Shown in pieces: positions 24,343 to 32,287 of a DNA stretch of 42,941 nt. The position numbers and the translations under genes were made by a program. Origin of the DNA: Planctomycetota bacterium (lineage in GTDB: Bacteria > Planctomycetota > J058); the NCBI GenBank assembly GCA_019636275.1, contig JAHBXY010000072.1, positions 1 to 42,941 of the forward strand. Reading direction: 5' to 3'. The notes under the pieces were generated by a model. It searched no databases, was not told the DNA's origin, and saw only the letters and a program-made list of their open reading frames with translations. The first letter of the stretch is position 1. Each line of letters begins with the position of its first letter.

Positions 24343-26772
24343 CTAGCGCTGCTGCTGCTGCTGCTGGCCGCGGTCCGGATCGAGGCCCTCGGCCCGCAGG
24401 AGCGTCTCGCCGCCGACCTGCTCCAGCCGGCCGCGGATCTGGACCCGCGCGCCCTCGCGCAGGCCGAGGTCGCCGAGGTCCTGCTGGCCGAGGTCGAGCA
24501 GGAGCACCTCGCCCTCCTCGGTCTCGAGCTCGGCGACGTTGCGCCCGCGGAAGGTGCGGGTCTCGCCGATCGTCCCGCGGATCGTCTGCAACTGCCCGCG
24601 CTGCCCGCGCTGCTGCTGATCGAGGCCGATCTCGCCCCGCCCGTCACGCACCGGCTCGAGCGTCACGACCCAGGGCACGTTCTGGAGCTGGCCGTAGCTG
24701 ACCTCGACCGTCTGGCCCGGCGTGACCTGCTGCAGCACCTCCGGGTGCGCGCGCAGCGGCTGGCCGCGGACGATGATGATCCCGCTCTGGTGGTCGACGT
24801 TGGTCACCTGCCCCGTGACCCGGTCGGTCGTGCGGAACACGGCCCGCGCGCCCTCCACGTCGTAGTCGGTGATCCACAGGTGCCCGGCGTGGTCGGCGAA
24901 GTCGAGGCTGACCTGGTCCGCCGGCGTGAGGTCGGCGAGCTGGTCGGGCGACGCGTGGAGGACGAAGATCCCCTGCTCGCCGATGATCTGCGCCAGGCCG
25001 CGGCCGTAGTCGACGCCGCCCACGACCCCCTGGACCGTGCCGCGCTGGCCGCCGTCACGGCCGATCTCCGCGGGGTCGGCCGGCGAGATGCCGGTGATCC
25101 ACGACACGTTCTGCAGCTGCTCGAAGCGCACGCTCACCGGCTGCCCGGGCGTGAGGTTCATGAGCACCTGCGGGTGCGTGAAGAACGGCCGCCCGCGGAT
25201 CAGCACGATCCCCTGAGCGGGGTCGATGTTCGAGATCACGCCGGTCACGGCGCCCTGGCGAGCGACGGCCTGGGGACCGAGCCGGCTGGTCGCGGTCTGC
25301 CCGTCGAACGGGACCACCCACGGCTGGTTGCCGATGACCTGGTAGCGCGCGGTGACCGTGTCGCCGGGGTTCAGCCCGATGAGCTGGGCGGGCGTCGCCC
25401 GCAGCTCGATGATCCCCTGCTGCGTCCCGAGGCGCACGATCCCCTGCGCGATCGCGATCCCCTGGATCGTGCCCTGCAGCGTGCCGCCCATCTGCTGCTG
25501 CTGGCCGAACGGCCCCATCTGCTGCTGACCGAACTGCTGCTGCTGACCGAACGGCTGCTGACCGTACTGCTGACCGTACGGCTGCTGACCGTACTGCTGA
25601 CCGTACTGCTGACCGTACGGCTGCTGGCCGAACTGCTGACCGTACGGCTGCTGGCCGAACTGCTGCTGGCCGAACGGCTGCTGGCCGAACTGCTGCTGGC
25701 CGAACGGCTGCTGGCCGAACTGCTGCTGACCGAACGGCTGCTGGCCGAACTGCTGCTGACCGTACGGCTGCTGGCCATACGGCTGCTGGCCGAACTGCTG
25801 CTGCTGCTGACCGTACGGCTGCTGGCCGAACTGCTGCTGCTGACCGTACGGCTGCTGGCCGAACTGCTGCTGACCGTACGGCTGCTGGCCCTGCTGCTGC
25901 CAGTCACCGGACTGCTGCTGCTGGCCGCGGCGCCCGCGCTGCTGCTGCCGCTGGTCCTGGAGCGGCGACCGGGTCTGACCGCGCTGCTGCTGATACTGGT
26001 ACTGCTGGTCGAAGCCGCTCTCCAGGGCGCCCTGCTGCATGCCTGCGCCGAAGCCGCCCGGCAACGTCTGACCGATGATCCCCGGCTGCCCGCTGCCCGG
26101 CAGGGTGTGGCCCGGCTGCCCGAAGCCGCCGGTGGCCAGCGCGCCCATGGGCGACTCGAGGCGCACGATCGTGATCGTGCGCTCGTCCGTCCGCGCCCGG
26201 TCGGCGAGGAGCAGCGGCCGCCCGTCGATCAGCGTCCACTCGCGCCCGATCACGGTCAGCGTGGCGTCGCGGTCCAGACGATCGAGGCCCTGCTGCAGCA
26301 GCGTGCCCTCGAGCCCCAGGTCGACGGCGATCGTCCCGCCGTCCCGCGTGCGCACGAGCGCCAGGACGTGCCGCCCCTCGGCGCCGACCTCCACGATGAC
26401 GGTCCGCTTCACCTGCCCTTCGAGCTGCTGCGGCCCGAGCTGCCGCACGGCCTGCAGATCGCGCCGCGTGGCGCGGCCGAGGAGCTCCGCCCCCTCGACC
26501 ACCCAGGCGGCCGAGTGGTAGCCGAACGCGCGCTGCCAGCGGTTCGTCTCGGGGTTCCACATGCAGTAGAAGCCAATGTCCACGCGCGCGTCGCGCTGCG
26601 TCCGGCGCTCCTGCCCGGGCTGCTCGGCCTGGCGCCCCGCGCCCTCGCGCTGCTGCTGGCGCTCCTGGCCGCCGCCCTGGCCCTGCGCCGCCGCAGGCAG
26701 GCCGAGGCCCAGGAGCAACGCCGCTCCGGCGCCGATCCGGCTGATCGTCCGTCCCTTCACTCTGCACTCCAT
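24343..26772 (-). CDS. Secreted Q/G/Y/F-rich low-complexity protein with repeated beta domains
   Basis: About 809 residues. A signal peptide (RIGAGAALLLGLGLPAAAQG) leads to a Q/R-rich stretch, then a folded part (about 60-210: FYCMWNPETNRWQRAFGYHSAAW, VKRTVIVEVGAEGRHVLALV). Residues about 284-428 are almost only Q, G, Y, F and P, arranged as GQQPYGQQ / QFGQQPF units. The C-terminal 380 residues hold four to five copies of a roughly 55-residue beta unit (pattern GxIxGI...GIIxLR...xQLxxLxPGDxVxxxY...xxWVV). The last, diverged copy (GTIGETRTFRGRNVAELET) is followed by a Q6 tail. No named family is recognised. The ATG at 26772 is used; a GTG at 26760 with GGAG just upstream gives a neater signal peptide and may be the true start. 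It is probably extracytoplasmic and able to self-associate. Confidence 0.85.
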   Translation of the reverse strand: MECRVKGRTISRIGAGAALLLGLGLPAAAQGQGGGQERQQQREGAGRQAEQPGQERRTQRDARVDIGFYCMWNPETNRWQRAFGYHSAAWVVEGAELLGRATRRDLQAVRQLGPQQLEGQVKRTVIVEVGAEGRHVLALVRTRDGGTIAVDLGLEGTLLQQGLDRLDRDATLTVIGREWTLIDGRPLLLADRARTDERTITIVRLESPMGALATGGFGQPGHTLPGSGQPGIIGQTLPGGFGAGMQQGALESGFDQQYQYQQQRGQTRSPLQDQRQQQRGRRGQQQQSGDWQQQGQQPYGQQQFGQQPYGQQQQFGQQPYGQQQQQFGQQPYGQQPYGQQQFGQQPFGQQQFGQQPFGQQQFGQQPFGQQQFGQQPYGQQFGQQPYGQQYGQQYGQQPYGQQYGQQPFGQQQQFGQQQMGPFGQQQQMGGTLQGTIQGIAIAQGIVRLGTQQGIIELRATPAQLIGLNPGDTVTARYQVIGNQPWVVPFDGQTATSRLGPQAVARQGAVTGVISNIDPAQGIVLIRGRPFFTHPQVLMNLTPGQPVSVRFEQLQNVSWITGISPADPAEIGRDGGQRGTVQGVVGGVDYGRGLAQIIGEQGIFVLHASPDQLADLTPADQVSLDFADHAGHLWITDYDVEGARAVFRTTDRVTGQVTNVDHQSGIIIVRGQPLRAHPEVLQQVTPGQTVEVSYGQLQNVPWVVTLEPVRDGRGEIGLDQQQRGQRGQLQTIRGTIGETRTFRGRNVAELETEEGEVLLLDLGQQDLGDLGLREGARVQIRGRLEQVGGETLLRAEGLDPDRGQQQQQQR
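25495..25905. repeat. Short tandem repeats encoding the QQPYG/QQFG tract
   Basis: On the plus strand the repeats read as mixtures of gaactgctgctg, accgtacggctgctg and gccgaacggctgctg. They are arranged as 24-36-bp units for over 400 bp. The frame is kept throughout. Interrupted synonymous and Y/F changes show the array is not simply a fresh slippage product. Confidence 0.85.
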
Positions 26773-27071
26773 CGTCGTTGACCTGTTGGCGAGGACGCCG
26801 GCCGACGCGGCCCGCGGTGAGCTGCGGGCGGGGGCACCCTCGGGCGCGCGGCCCTTCCACGCGCCGTGCCGGGAGCCCCAGGTGCACGGCGAGGTAGCGC
26901 CGCCGTCGCCGCGACGCCACGCGTGCGCGGGCCACCCCGCCGCCGCCGCGGCTCCCGCGTGTCGGCGAGCGCACGGGGAGAACATGTGGACGGCGGACCG
27001 GGGGAAAGCTCCCCGGGCGAGGGGGAATCCTTCTCGGGGCCTTCGCCGCTGCGACGACGCTGCGTCGCTCT

Positions 27072-27449
27072 GGATGCCGGGCGGGGGGGCGCGCGCGGGT
27101 CGTCGGTGTGGCCCGCCTCCGCGAGCTCACAGCGGCCGTCGCTTGTTCTCATGTCCACGTCCGGGCGCGCGGCTCGATGCTCCGATCCGCAGTGAGGCAC
27201 CTGTCGCCCTCGCTCCGGCCGCTACGCGGCCTCCGCTCGGGGATGGCGCCACCGCTCGATCTGCTCGCTTCGCTCGCAGATCAAGCGGTGAGCGCGCTCA
27301 GTCCCGCGGCTGCGGTGCTGCAGCCCAGACGGACCCTACCGCTCCGCGGCCGTCCGCGGCCGCCCCCCGCTCGCTCCGGCGGCCCACCGGGGATCCGGAG
27401 ATCCCTCGCCTCGGGCCTCCGCGCCCTCGCCTCGCTTCTGGTTCCAGTC
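27072..27449 (+). repeat. Repeat family 2, interrupted copy
   Basis: 27072-27128 and 27301-27449 together match the continuous sequence 27773-28001. The left part has ggatgccgggcg, gtcgtcggtgtggcccgcc and gcgagctc. The right part has gtcccgcggctgcggtgctgc, ggcggcccaccggggatc and gcgccctcgcctcgctt. The 172 bp between are dispersed element B. This gives a filled-site/empty-site pair within 1 kb. Confidence 0.8.
27125..27300 (+). repeat. Dispersed ~175-bp element, copy B (nested in family 2)
   Basis: Flanked by gctca at 27125-27129 and 27296-27300. The core matches copies A and C (tgctccgatccgcagtgagg, ggccgct-acgcggcc hairpin, accgctcgatctgctcgctt), but it has more differences and a 1-bp deletion near 27245. 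The gctca pair could be a 5-bp target duplication. Copies A and C show gctca/ggtca in the same places, so it may instead belong to the element. Confidence 0.8.
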
Positions 27450-27600
27450 CACTCGGGTTCATGGTGAGCAGGTCAAACCGGGACGGCGCGCCGGGCAGGA
27501 ACTGCCCGGGCGACGGCCGGGACGGCACGTGAGACCACTGCCCCGCCTGGGCTTACGTCGGCCCACCACGTGCGCAACGCCCCTGCGGAGGGCGACGACG

Positions 27601-27747
27601 ATGCGGACGATGGACGACGAGCAGACGAAGCGGTTCGACCCCGCGCTGGCCCGGAGCGGCGAGGGCTGGGAGCAGTGGCTCACGGAGCTGCGCCGGGAGG
27701 CGGTCGCCGAGACGCTGAGCACGCTCGACGGGATCTGGCGCGACTAG
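27601..27747 (+). CDS. 48-residue acidic hypothetical protein
   Basis: ATG at 27601 has an ideal ribosome site (GGAGGG, 8 nt upstream). The product reads MRTMDDEQTKRFDPALARSG and then WEQWLTELRREAVAETLSTLDGIWRD, an amphipathic helical end rich in E, L and W. I do not recognise it. It lies between the two copies of repeat family 2. The good ribosome site and a codon pattern like its neighbours argue it is real. A start at the internal ATG (27610) is possible. Confidence 0.55.
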   Translation: MRTMDDEQTKRFDPALARSGEGWEQWLTELRREAVAETLSTLDGIWRD

Positions 27748-28168
27748 TCGTGTGATCGACGGCTGCGGCCGCGGATGCCGGGCGAGGGGGGCGCGCGCGG
27801 GTCGTCGGTGTGGCCCGCCGCCGCGAGCTCCGTCCCGCGGCTGCGGTGCTGCATCCCAGGCGGACCCTACCGCTCGCGGCCGTCCGCAGCCGCCGGCCTC
27901 TCGCTCCGGCGGCCCACCGGGGATCAGGGCGTCTGACACGACCCGCGCGCGCTCCCCCCTCGCCTCGGCCTCCGCGCCCTCGCCTCGCTTGCGGTTCCAT
28001 TCCCCCCGTGGGTCTTGAGCGATCGATCCCAAGACTTGCCCGTTCGAGACAGGCCCTGGTGTGTGTCGCGGCCCGCCCTGGCCGCGCGCGCTTCCGGCGC
28101 CCCGCGGGCACGAGTAGAGTCGTAGGGCCGAGGTCGCGCGCGCCGGGCGCGCGGCGCAGGAGAGCCCG
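27748..28168. other. Gap between small ORF and histidine kinase
   Basis: Contains repeat family 2 (27773-28001) and a leader before the histidine kinase. TAGAGT at 28115-28120 is a -10-like hexamer. A GC hairpin (gcgcgcgccgggcgcgc) lies near 28137-28153, and AGGAGA lies 8 nt before the CTG at 28169. No other gene is seen. Confidence 0.5.
27773..28001 (+). repeat. Repeat family 2, uninterrupted copy
   Basis: Continuous counterpart of the interrupted copy at 27072-27449. At the point where that copy carries 172 extra bp (between gcgagctc and gtcccgcgg), this copy has a single c (27831). By eye identity is near 85-90% over about 200 bp. Confidence 0.8.
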
Positions 28169-29416
28169 CTGACGTTCGACGGCCCGCAGGGCGCGCGGAG
28201 CCCCCGGATCGCGGGGCTGTTCCTGGCCTCGACCGTCGTGCTGGTCGCGGCCACGGCCGCGCTCACCTTCCACCTCGTCGACTCGGCCCTCGAGGAGCGC
28301 CTGCGGCTCGAGATCGCCCAGGCGGCGCGCCTCCTCGGCCACCCCGGGTTCCCGCTCGGCGACGAGTCGCTCCGGCGCGTGGCCGAGTTCATCGGCGCCG
28401 ACGTCGTCGTCACCGACGCGGCCGGCCGGCCGGTGGCGACGAGCCTCGCGCCGGAGCGCCGCCGGGCCTTCGCGGCCGACGCCCTGCCCGCCGCCGGCGA
28501 CCGGGCGCGCGTGGCCGAGGCGACGCTCGGGCCCGAGCGCTTCACGGTGGGCGTCGTGGCCCTCCCGCCGCCGCGGGTCGGCTCGGTCTACGTGCTCTAC
28601 CCGGTCGACCTGCTCGCCTCGCAGCGGCAGCGCGCCTGGGCGCCGGTCACGCTGGTGGCCGCCCTGGCGACGCTCGGCGCGGCGCTCCTCGGCCGGGCCG
28701 GCGAGCGGCGCGTCGTCGCCGCGCGCACGCAGGCGCTCCTGCGCCTGCTCGTGTCGGTCGCCCACGAGGTGAAGAACCCGCTCGGCGCGATCAAGGCGAT
28801 CGCCCGCGCGCAGGCGAAGCGGGCCCGCGAGGGCACGGTCGAGCCGGCGCCGCTCGAGCTGATCGCCGCCGAGAGCGAGCGGCTGGCCCTGCTCGTCGAC
28901 GGGCTGCGCTCCGTCGGCCAGCCGGCCGTGACCGCGCGCAAGCCCGTCGACCCCGACGCGACGACGGCCCGCACGCTGTCCTTGCTGGAGCCGCTCCTCG
29001 GCCACCGCCGCGTGACGGTCGAGGCCGACCTGCGCGCCGGCGAGGCGACCGTGCTCGCGGACGCGTCGCAGATGCAGCAGGTCGTGCTCAACCTCCTGCA
29101 GAACGCCGCCGACGCCATGCCGCGCGGCGGGCGCGTGCGCCTGGCCTCGCGCCTCGAGGGCGGGCGCTGGACGCTGACGGTCGAGGACGAGGGGCCGGGC
29201 GTCCCGGAGGCCGTCCGGGCGCGGCTGTTCCAGCCGTTCTTCACCACCAAGGAGCGCGGGCTGGGCGTCGGGCTGGCGCTGTCGCGGGGCCTGTGCCGCG
29301 CGCACGGCGGCGACCTGGCGCTCGAACCGTCTGCAGGCGGAGCGGCCGGCGCGCGCTTCGCGCTGTGGCTCCCGGCCGAGCGCGCCGCGCAGCCGGCCGC
29401 GGCGGAGGGCGCGTGA
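28169..29416 (+). CDS. Membrane sensor histidine kinase (NtrB-like)
   Basis: About 415 residues. Two transmembrane segments (near residues 15-35 and 155-175) flank a periplasmic sensor part (LEERLRLEIAQAARLLGH ... VVVTDAAGRPVATS). The cytoplasmic part has an H-box SVAHEVKNPLGAIKAIA (His near 198), then the HATPase motifs QVVLNLLQNAADAM (N box), VEDEGPGVPEAVRARLFQPFFTTK (G1/F) and GLGVGLALS (G2). It probably phosphorylates the NtrC-type regulator that overlaps its 3' end (GTGA). The first GTG (28238) would cut the first helix. The in-frame CTG at 28169 has AGGAGA 4 nt upstream and restores it, so I used it, with caution because CTG starts are rare. Confidence 0.85.
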   Translation: MTFDGPQGARSPRIAGLFLASTVVLVAATAALTFHLVDSALEERLRLEIAQAARLLGHPGFPLGDESLRRVAEFIGADVVVTDAAGRPVATSLAPERRRAFAADALPAAGDRARVAEATLGPERFTVGVVALPPPRVGSVYVLYPVDLLASQRQRAWAPVTLVAALATLGAALLGRAGERRVVAARTQALLRLLVSVAHEVKNPLGAIKAIARAQAKRAREGTVEPAPLELIAAESERLALLVDGLRSVGQPAVTARKPVDPDATTARTLSLLEPLLGHRRVTVEADLRAGEATVLADASQMQQVVLNLLQNAADAMPRGGRVRLASRLEGGRWTLTVEDEGPGVPEAVRARLFQPFFTTKERGLGVGLALSRGLCRAHGGDLALEPSAGGAAGARFALWLPAERAAQPAAAEGA

Positions 29417-30825
29417 GCGACGTGCGCGTGCTCGTCGTCGAGGACGACCCGGCCATGTCGCTCGTCGTCTCGGCCGCCGTGTCCGAGCTGGGCCACGAGG
29501 TCGAGGCCGTGCCCACGGCCGAGCTGGCGCTCGACCGCGCGAAGGCCTGGCGCCCGGACCTCGTGCTCCTCGACGTGCACCTCCCGGGCCGCGGCGGGAT
29601 CGACGTCCTCCCCGACCTGCTCGCGCTCGAGCCGCGCCCGGCGGTGATCGTCCTCACGGCCCACCCGACGGCCGACAACGCGATCGACGCCATGGCGCGC
29701 GGCGCGGCGGCGCACCTCGAGAAGCCGGTCGAGCCCGACGAGCTGCAGGCGGTGATCTCGCGCGTGCTGACGTCGGCCGCGGCCGGCCGCCCGGCCGCGC
29801 GGCCGGGCGACGAGGCCCCGCGCCTCGTGGGCCGTTCGCGCCCGCTCCTCGACCTCGCCCGGCGCGTGGGCGCGCTGGCCCGCAGCGACGTCAGCGTCTT
29901 GATTCGAGGCGAGAGCGGCACGGGCAAGGAGCTGGTCGCTCGCGCGATCCACGAGCGGAGCGCCCGGCGCGCCGGCCCCTTCGTGGCCGTCTCCTGCGCC
30001 GTGCTCCCGGAGCCGCTGTTCGAGGCCGAGCTGTTCGGCCACGAGAAGGGCGCGTTCACCGGCGCCGACCGGGCGCGACCGGGCAAGATCGAGCGCGCCG
30101 GCGGCGGCACGCTGTTCCTCGACGAGGTGGCCGAGCTCCCGCCGCGCGCGCAGGCCAAGCTCCTGCGCTTCCTCGAGGAGCGCGCCTTCGAGCGCGTCGG
30201 CGGGGCCGAGCTCCGCCGGGTCGACCTGCGCGTGCTCGCGGCGACGAACGCCCCGCTCGAGCGGCGCGTCGAGGAGGGCGCCTTCCGCGAGGACCTGTTC
30301 TACCGGCTCGACGTGGCCTCGATCGAGCTGCCGCCCCTGCGCGCGCGCCTCGAGGACGTGCCGCTGCTCGTCGAGCACCTCCTGGCGCGCGCCGGCCGGC
30401 CGGACGTCGCCGTCGACGAGGCGGCGCTCGCGGCGCTGGCCGAGCGCCCGTGGCCCGGCAACGTGCGCGAGCTGAAGAACACGCTCGAGGCGGCCCTCGT
30501 GGCCGTCGGCCCGGGCCGGCTCCTGCGCGCCGAGCACCTCCCGTCGCCTGCGCCGACGCGCCAGGACGAGGGCCGCCCCGGCGACGCCCGACCGGGGGCG
30601 GCCCCCGACCTGGCGCAGGCGCTCCGGGCGCTCGTGCGCGAGGCGCTGGCCCAGGGGGGCGAGCTCGAGCCCGGCCTCTTCGACCGCGTGCGGGCCGAGG
30701 TCGAGCGGGCGCTGATCGCCGCCGCCCTCGAGGCGACCGGCGGCAACCAGGTCCAGACGGCGCGCCTCCTCGACATGAACCGGGCCACGCTGCGGCGCAA
30801 GATGGCCACCTACGGGCTGATGTAG
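29413..30825 (+). CDS. Sigma-54-dependent response regulator (NtrC family)
   Basis: 470 residues in three domains. The receiver (1-120) has the acidic pair near D11-D12, phospho-acceptor D54 (LVLLDVHLPG), T in VLTAH and K in HLEKPVEP. The AAA+ domain (about 137-370) has GESGTGKE (Walker A), HEKGAFTGAD (the sigma-54-contacting loop, intact), GGTLFLDEVAELP (Walker B) and ATNAPLE. The C-terminal Fis-type helix-turn-helix is ALEATGGNQVQTARLLDMNRATLRRKM. It should activate sigma-54 promoters when phosphorylated by the kinase upstream, to which it is translationally coupled. I saw no convincing -24/-12 element in the window by eye. Confidence 0.95.
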   Translation: MSDVRVLVVEDDPAMSLVVSAAVSELGHEVEAVPTAELALDRAKAWRPDLVLLDVHLPGRGGIDVLPDLLALEPRPAVIVLTAHPTADNAIDAMARGAAAHLEKPVEPDELQAVISRVLTSAAAGRPAARPGDEAPRLVGRSRPLLDLARRVGALARSDVSVLIRGESGTGKELVARAIHERSARRAGPFVAVSCAVLPEPLFEAELFGHEKGAFTGADRARPGKIERAGGGTLFLDEVAELPPRAQAKLLRFLEERAFERVGGAELRRVDLRVLAATNAPLERRVEEGAFREDLFYRLDVASIELPPLRARLEDVPLLVEHLLARAGRPDVAVDEAALAALAERPWPGNVRELKNTLEAALVAVGPGRLLRAEHLPSPAPTRQDEGRPGDARPGAAPDLAQALRALVREALAQGGELEPGLFDRVRAEVERALIAAALEATGGNQVQTARLLDMNRATLRRKMATYGLM

Positions 30826-30828
30826 ACT
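30823..30828 (+). promoter_or_regulatory. Putative -10 box (TAGACT), leaderless start
   Basis: TAGACT ends 7 nt before ATG 30836. Its TAG is also the stop codon of the NtrC-type gene (30823-30825), so the promoter overlaps the end of the upstream gene. Confidence 0.5.
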
Positions 30829-30835
30829 CCCGCCC

Positions 30836-32065
30836 ATGACCCTCGACCCGCGCGAGCCCGTGGACGTCGCGATCGTCGGCGCCGGCGTGATCGGCGCCGC
30901 GACCGCCTACTACCTGGCGCAGGCCGCGCCCCACCTCCGGATCGCGCTCCTCGAGCAGGACCACGTCGGCTCGGGGTCGACGGCGCGCTCGTTCGCCGCC
31001 TACAGGAAGCAGTTCCGCTCGCGGATCCACGTGCTCGCGAGCGCCGTCTCGCAGCGCGAGTTCGAGCGCTTCGAGGAGATCGCCGGCCACGACGTGGGCC
31101 TGCGGCAGATCGGCTACCTGTTCCTCTACCGCGACCCGGAGGCCCTCGAGCGCGCGGCCGGCGCCGTGGCGCTCCAGCGCGAGTGCGGGGTCGACGACGT
31201 GGTCGTCCTGCGCGGCGACGACGTCCGCGGCCGCTTCCCCTTCGTCGACTCGCCCGTCGCCGGCGCCACCTGGTGCCCGTCCGACGGCTACCTCGACCCG
31301 CTGGCCGTCGCCGCCGGCTACGCCGAGGCCGCCCGCCGCCTGGGCGTCGCGATCGTCCAGGGCACGCGCGTCGACGCGGTCGAGGTCGCGGGCGGCCGGG
31401 TGCAGGGCGTCCGGCTGGGCCAGGACCTCGTGCGCGCCGAGCAGGTCGTGCTGGCGACCGGCGCCTGGATGCGCGCGCTCGCGCCGCACGTGCCGATCGC
31501 GCCGGTGAAGCGCTACGTCTACATCTCGCCGCGGATCAAGGAGCGCGACGTCTCCGGCTTCCCCATGACCGTGCTCGACCTGGGCCCCTACGTGCGCAGC
31601 GAGGCGCGCGAGTCGCTCGCCTGGGGCTTCGACGAGCGGCCCACGGAGCTGGCCCCGGGCGAGATCCCGCGCGCCGCCCCGCTCCCGCCCGAGCCCGACT
31701 ACGCGATCGAGCCCGGCTACGGGCGCGACCACGACGAGTACGGCTTCGAGATCCTCTTGCGGCTCTCCGAGGCGATCGGCTTCTTCCTCGAGGAGGAGAT
31801 CGGGATCGCCGACGCCTCGTGCGGCTACTACGAGGTCACGCCCGACCACCGCGTGATCATCGACCGCGACCCGGGGATCGGCGGCCTGGTCCTCGCCGCC
31901 GGCGCCAGCGGCCACGGGATCATGCATGCGCCGGCCTACGGCATGCTCACGGCCGATCTGCTGCTCGACCGCCCGGCGCGGCTCGAGGGCGGCCGCGAGG
32001 CCTTCGCGCTCGGCCCGCTGCTCGCGGGCGAGGCGCGACCGGACCCCGAGACCATGATCATCTGA
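30836..32065 (+). CDS. FAD-dependent amine/amino-acid oxidoreductase (DAO family)
   Basis: 409 residues. The Rossmann motif VDVAIVGAGVIGAATAYYLA at the N-terminus and the acidic end of strand two (ALLEQDHVGSGST) bind FAD. The DAO fold continues with RQIGYLFLY, DGYLDPLAVAAGYAEAA, EQVVLATGAWM and the C-terminal FAD contact YEVTPDHRVIIDRDP followed by AAGASGHGIMHAPAYG. It resembles sarcosine/dimethylglycine/glycine oxidases and the FOXRED1 group; the substrate is unknown. It begins 10 nt after the NtrC-type gene but probably has its own leaderless promoter. Its TGA (32063-32065) is formed by the first bases of dispersed element C, so insertion of that element may have reset its C-terminus. Confidence 0.88.
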   Translation: MTLDPREPVDVAIVGAGVIGAATAYYLAQAAPHLRIALLEQDHVGSGSTARSFAAYRKQFRSRIHVLASAVSQREFERFEEIAGHDVGLRQIGYLFLYRDPEALERAAGAVALQRECGVDDVVVLRGDDVRGRFPFVDSPVAGATWCPSDGYLDPLAVAAGYAEAARRLGVAIVQGTRVDAVEVAGGRVQGVRLGQDLVRAEQVVLATGAWMRALAPHVPIAPVKRYVYISPRIKERDVSGFPMTVLDLGPYVRSEARESLAWGFDERPTELAPGEIPRAAPLPPEPDYAIEPGYGRDHDEYGFEILLRLSEAIGFFLEEEIGIADASCGYYEVTPDHRVIIDRDPGIGGLVLAAGASGHGIMHAPAYGMLTADLLLDRPARLEGGREAFALGPLLAGEARPDPETMII

Positions 32066-32238
32066 CCGCGCTCACCGCGTGATCTGAGAGCGAAGCGAGC
32101 AGATCGAGCGGTGGCGCGCATCCCCGCGCGAAGGCCGCGAAGCGGCCGGAGCGAGGGCGACGGGTGCGTCACTGCGGATCGGAGCAAGGGTCCCGCTCCA
32201 TGACGTGGACATCATCACGAGCGACGGCCGCTGTGAGC
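32063..32238 (-). repeat. Dispersed ~175-bp element, copy C (inverted)
   Basis: The reverse complement begins gctcacagcggccgtcgctc and ends gcggtgagcgcggtca, nearly identical to copy A. The low end coincides with the stop codon of the FAD oxidoreductase, and the high end lies 49 nt before the histidine kinase start. Confidence 0.85.
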
Positions 32239-32275
32239 TCGGCCCCCGGACGGATGCGCCTTCGCAACGGAGGGG

Positions 32276-32281
32276 TACGAT
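32276..32281 (+). promoter_or_regulatory. Putative -10 box (TACGAT), leaderless start
   Basis: TACGAT ends 6 nt before GTG 32288. A purine run (GGAGGGG, 32269-32275) lies directly upstream, too far from the start for a normal ribosome site. Confidence 0.4.
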
Positions 32282-32287
32282 AGGGGC

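Larger units (their letters stand above)
26773..27600. other. Repeat-rich gap upstream of the Q-rich gene
   Basis: About 830 bp. 26773-27070 should hold the minus-strand promoter of the Q-rich gene, but no clear -10 was found. From 27072 to 27449 lies repeat family 2, interrupted by dispersed element B (27125-27300). Nothing was recognised from 27450 to the ribosome-binding site of the small ORF at 27601. Confidence 0.6.

Noticed and set aside
25495..25905. Simple-sequence artefact
   Set aside because: Units vary (Y/F, P/Q) while the frame is kept over 400 bp, and flanking domains are in the same frame.
24244..26781. An 845-codon plus-strand ORF rich in Leu (LLTVRLLAELLL repeats) opposite the Q-rich gene
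   Set aside because: It is the exact antisense of the CAG-rich repeats and has no start signal or membrane-protein logic; the minus strand has signal peptide and beta units.
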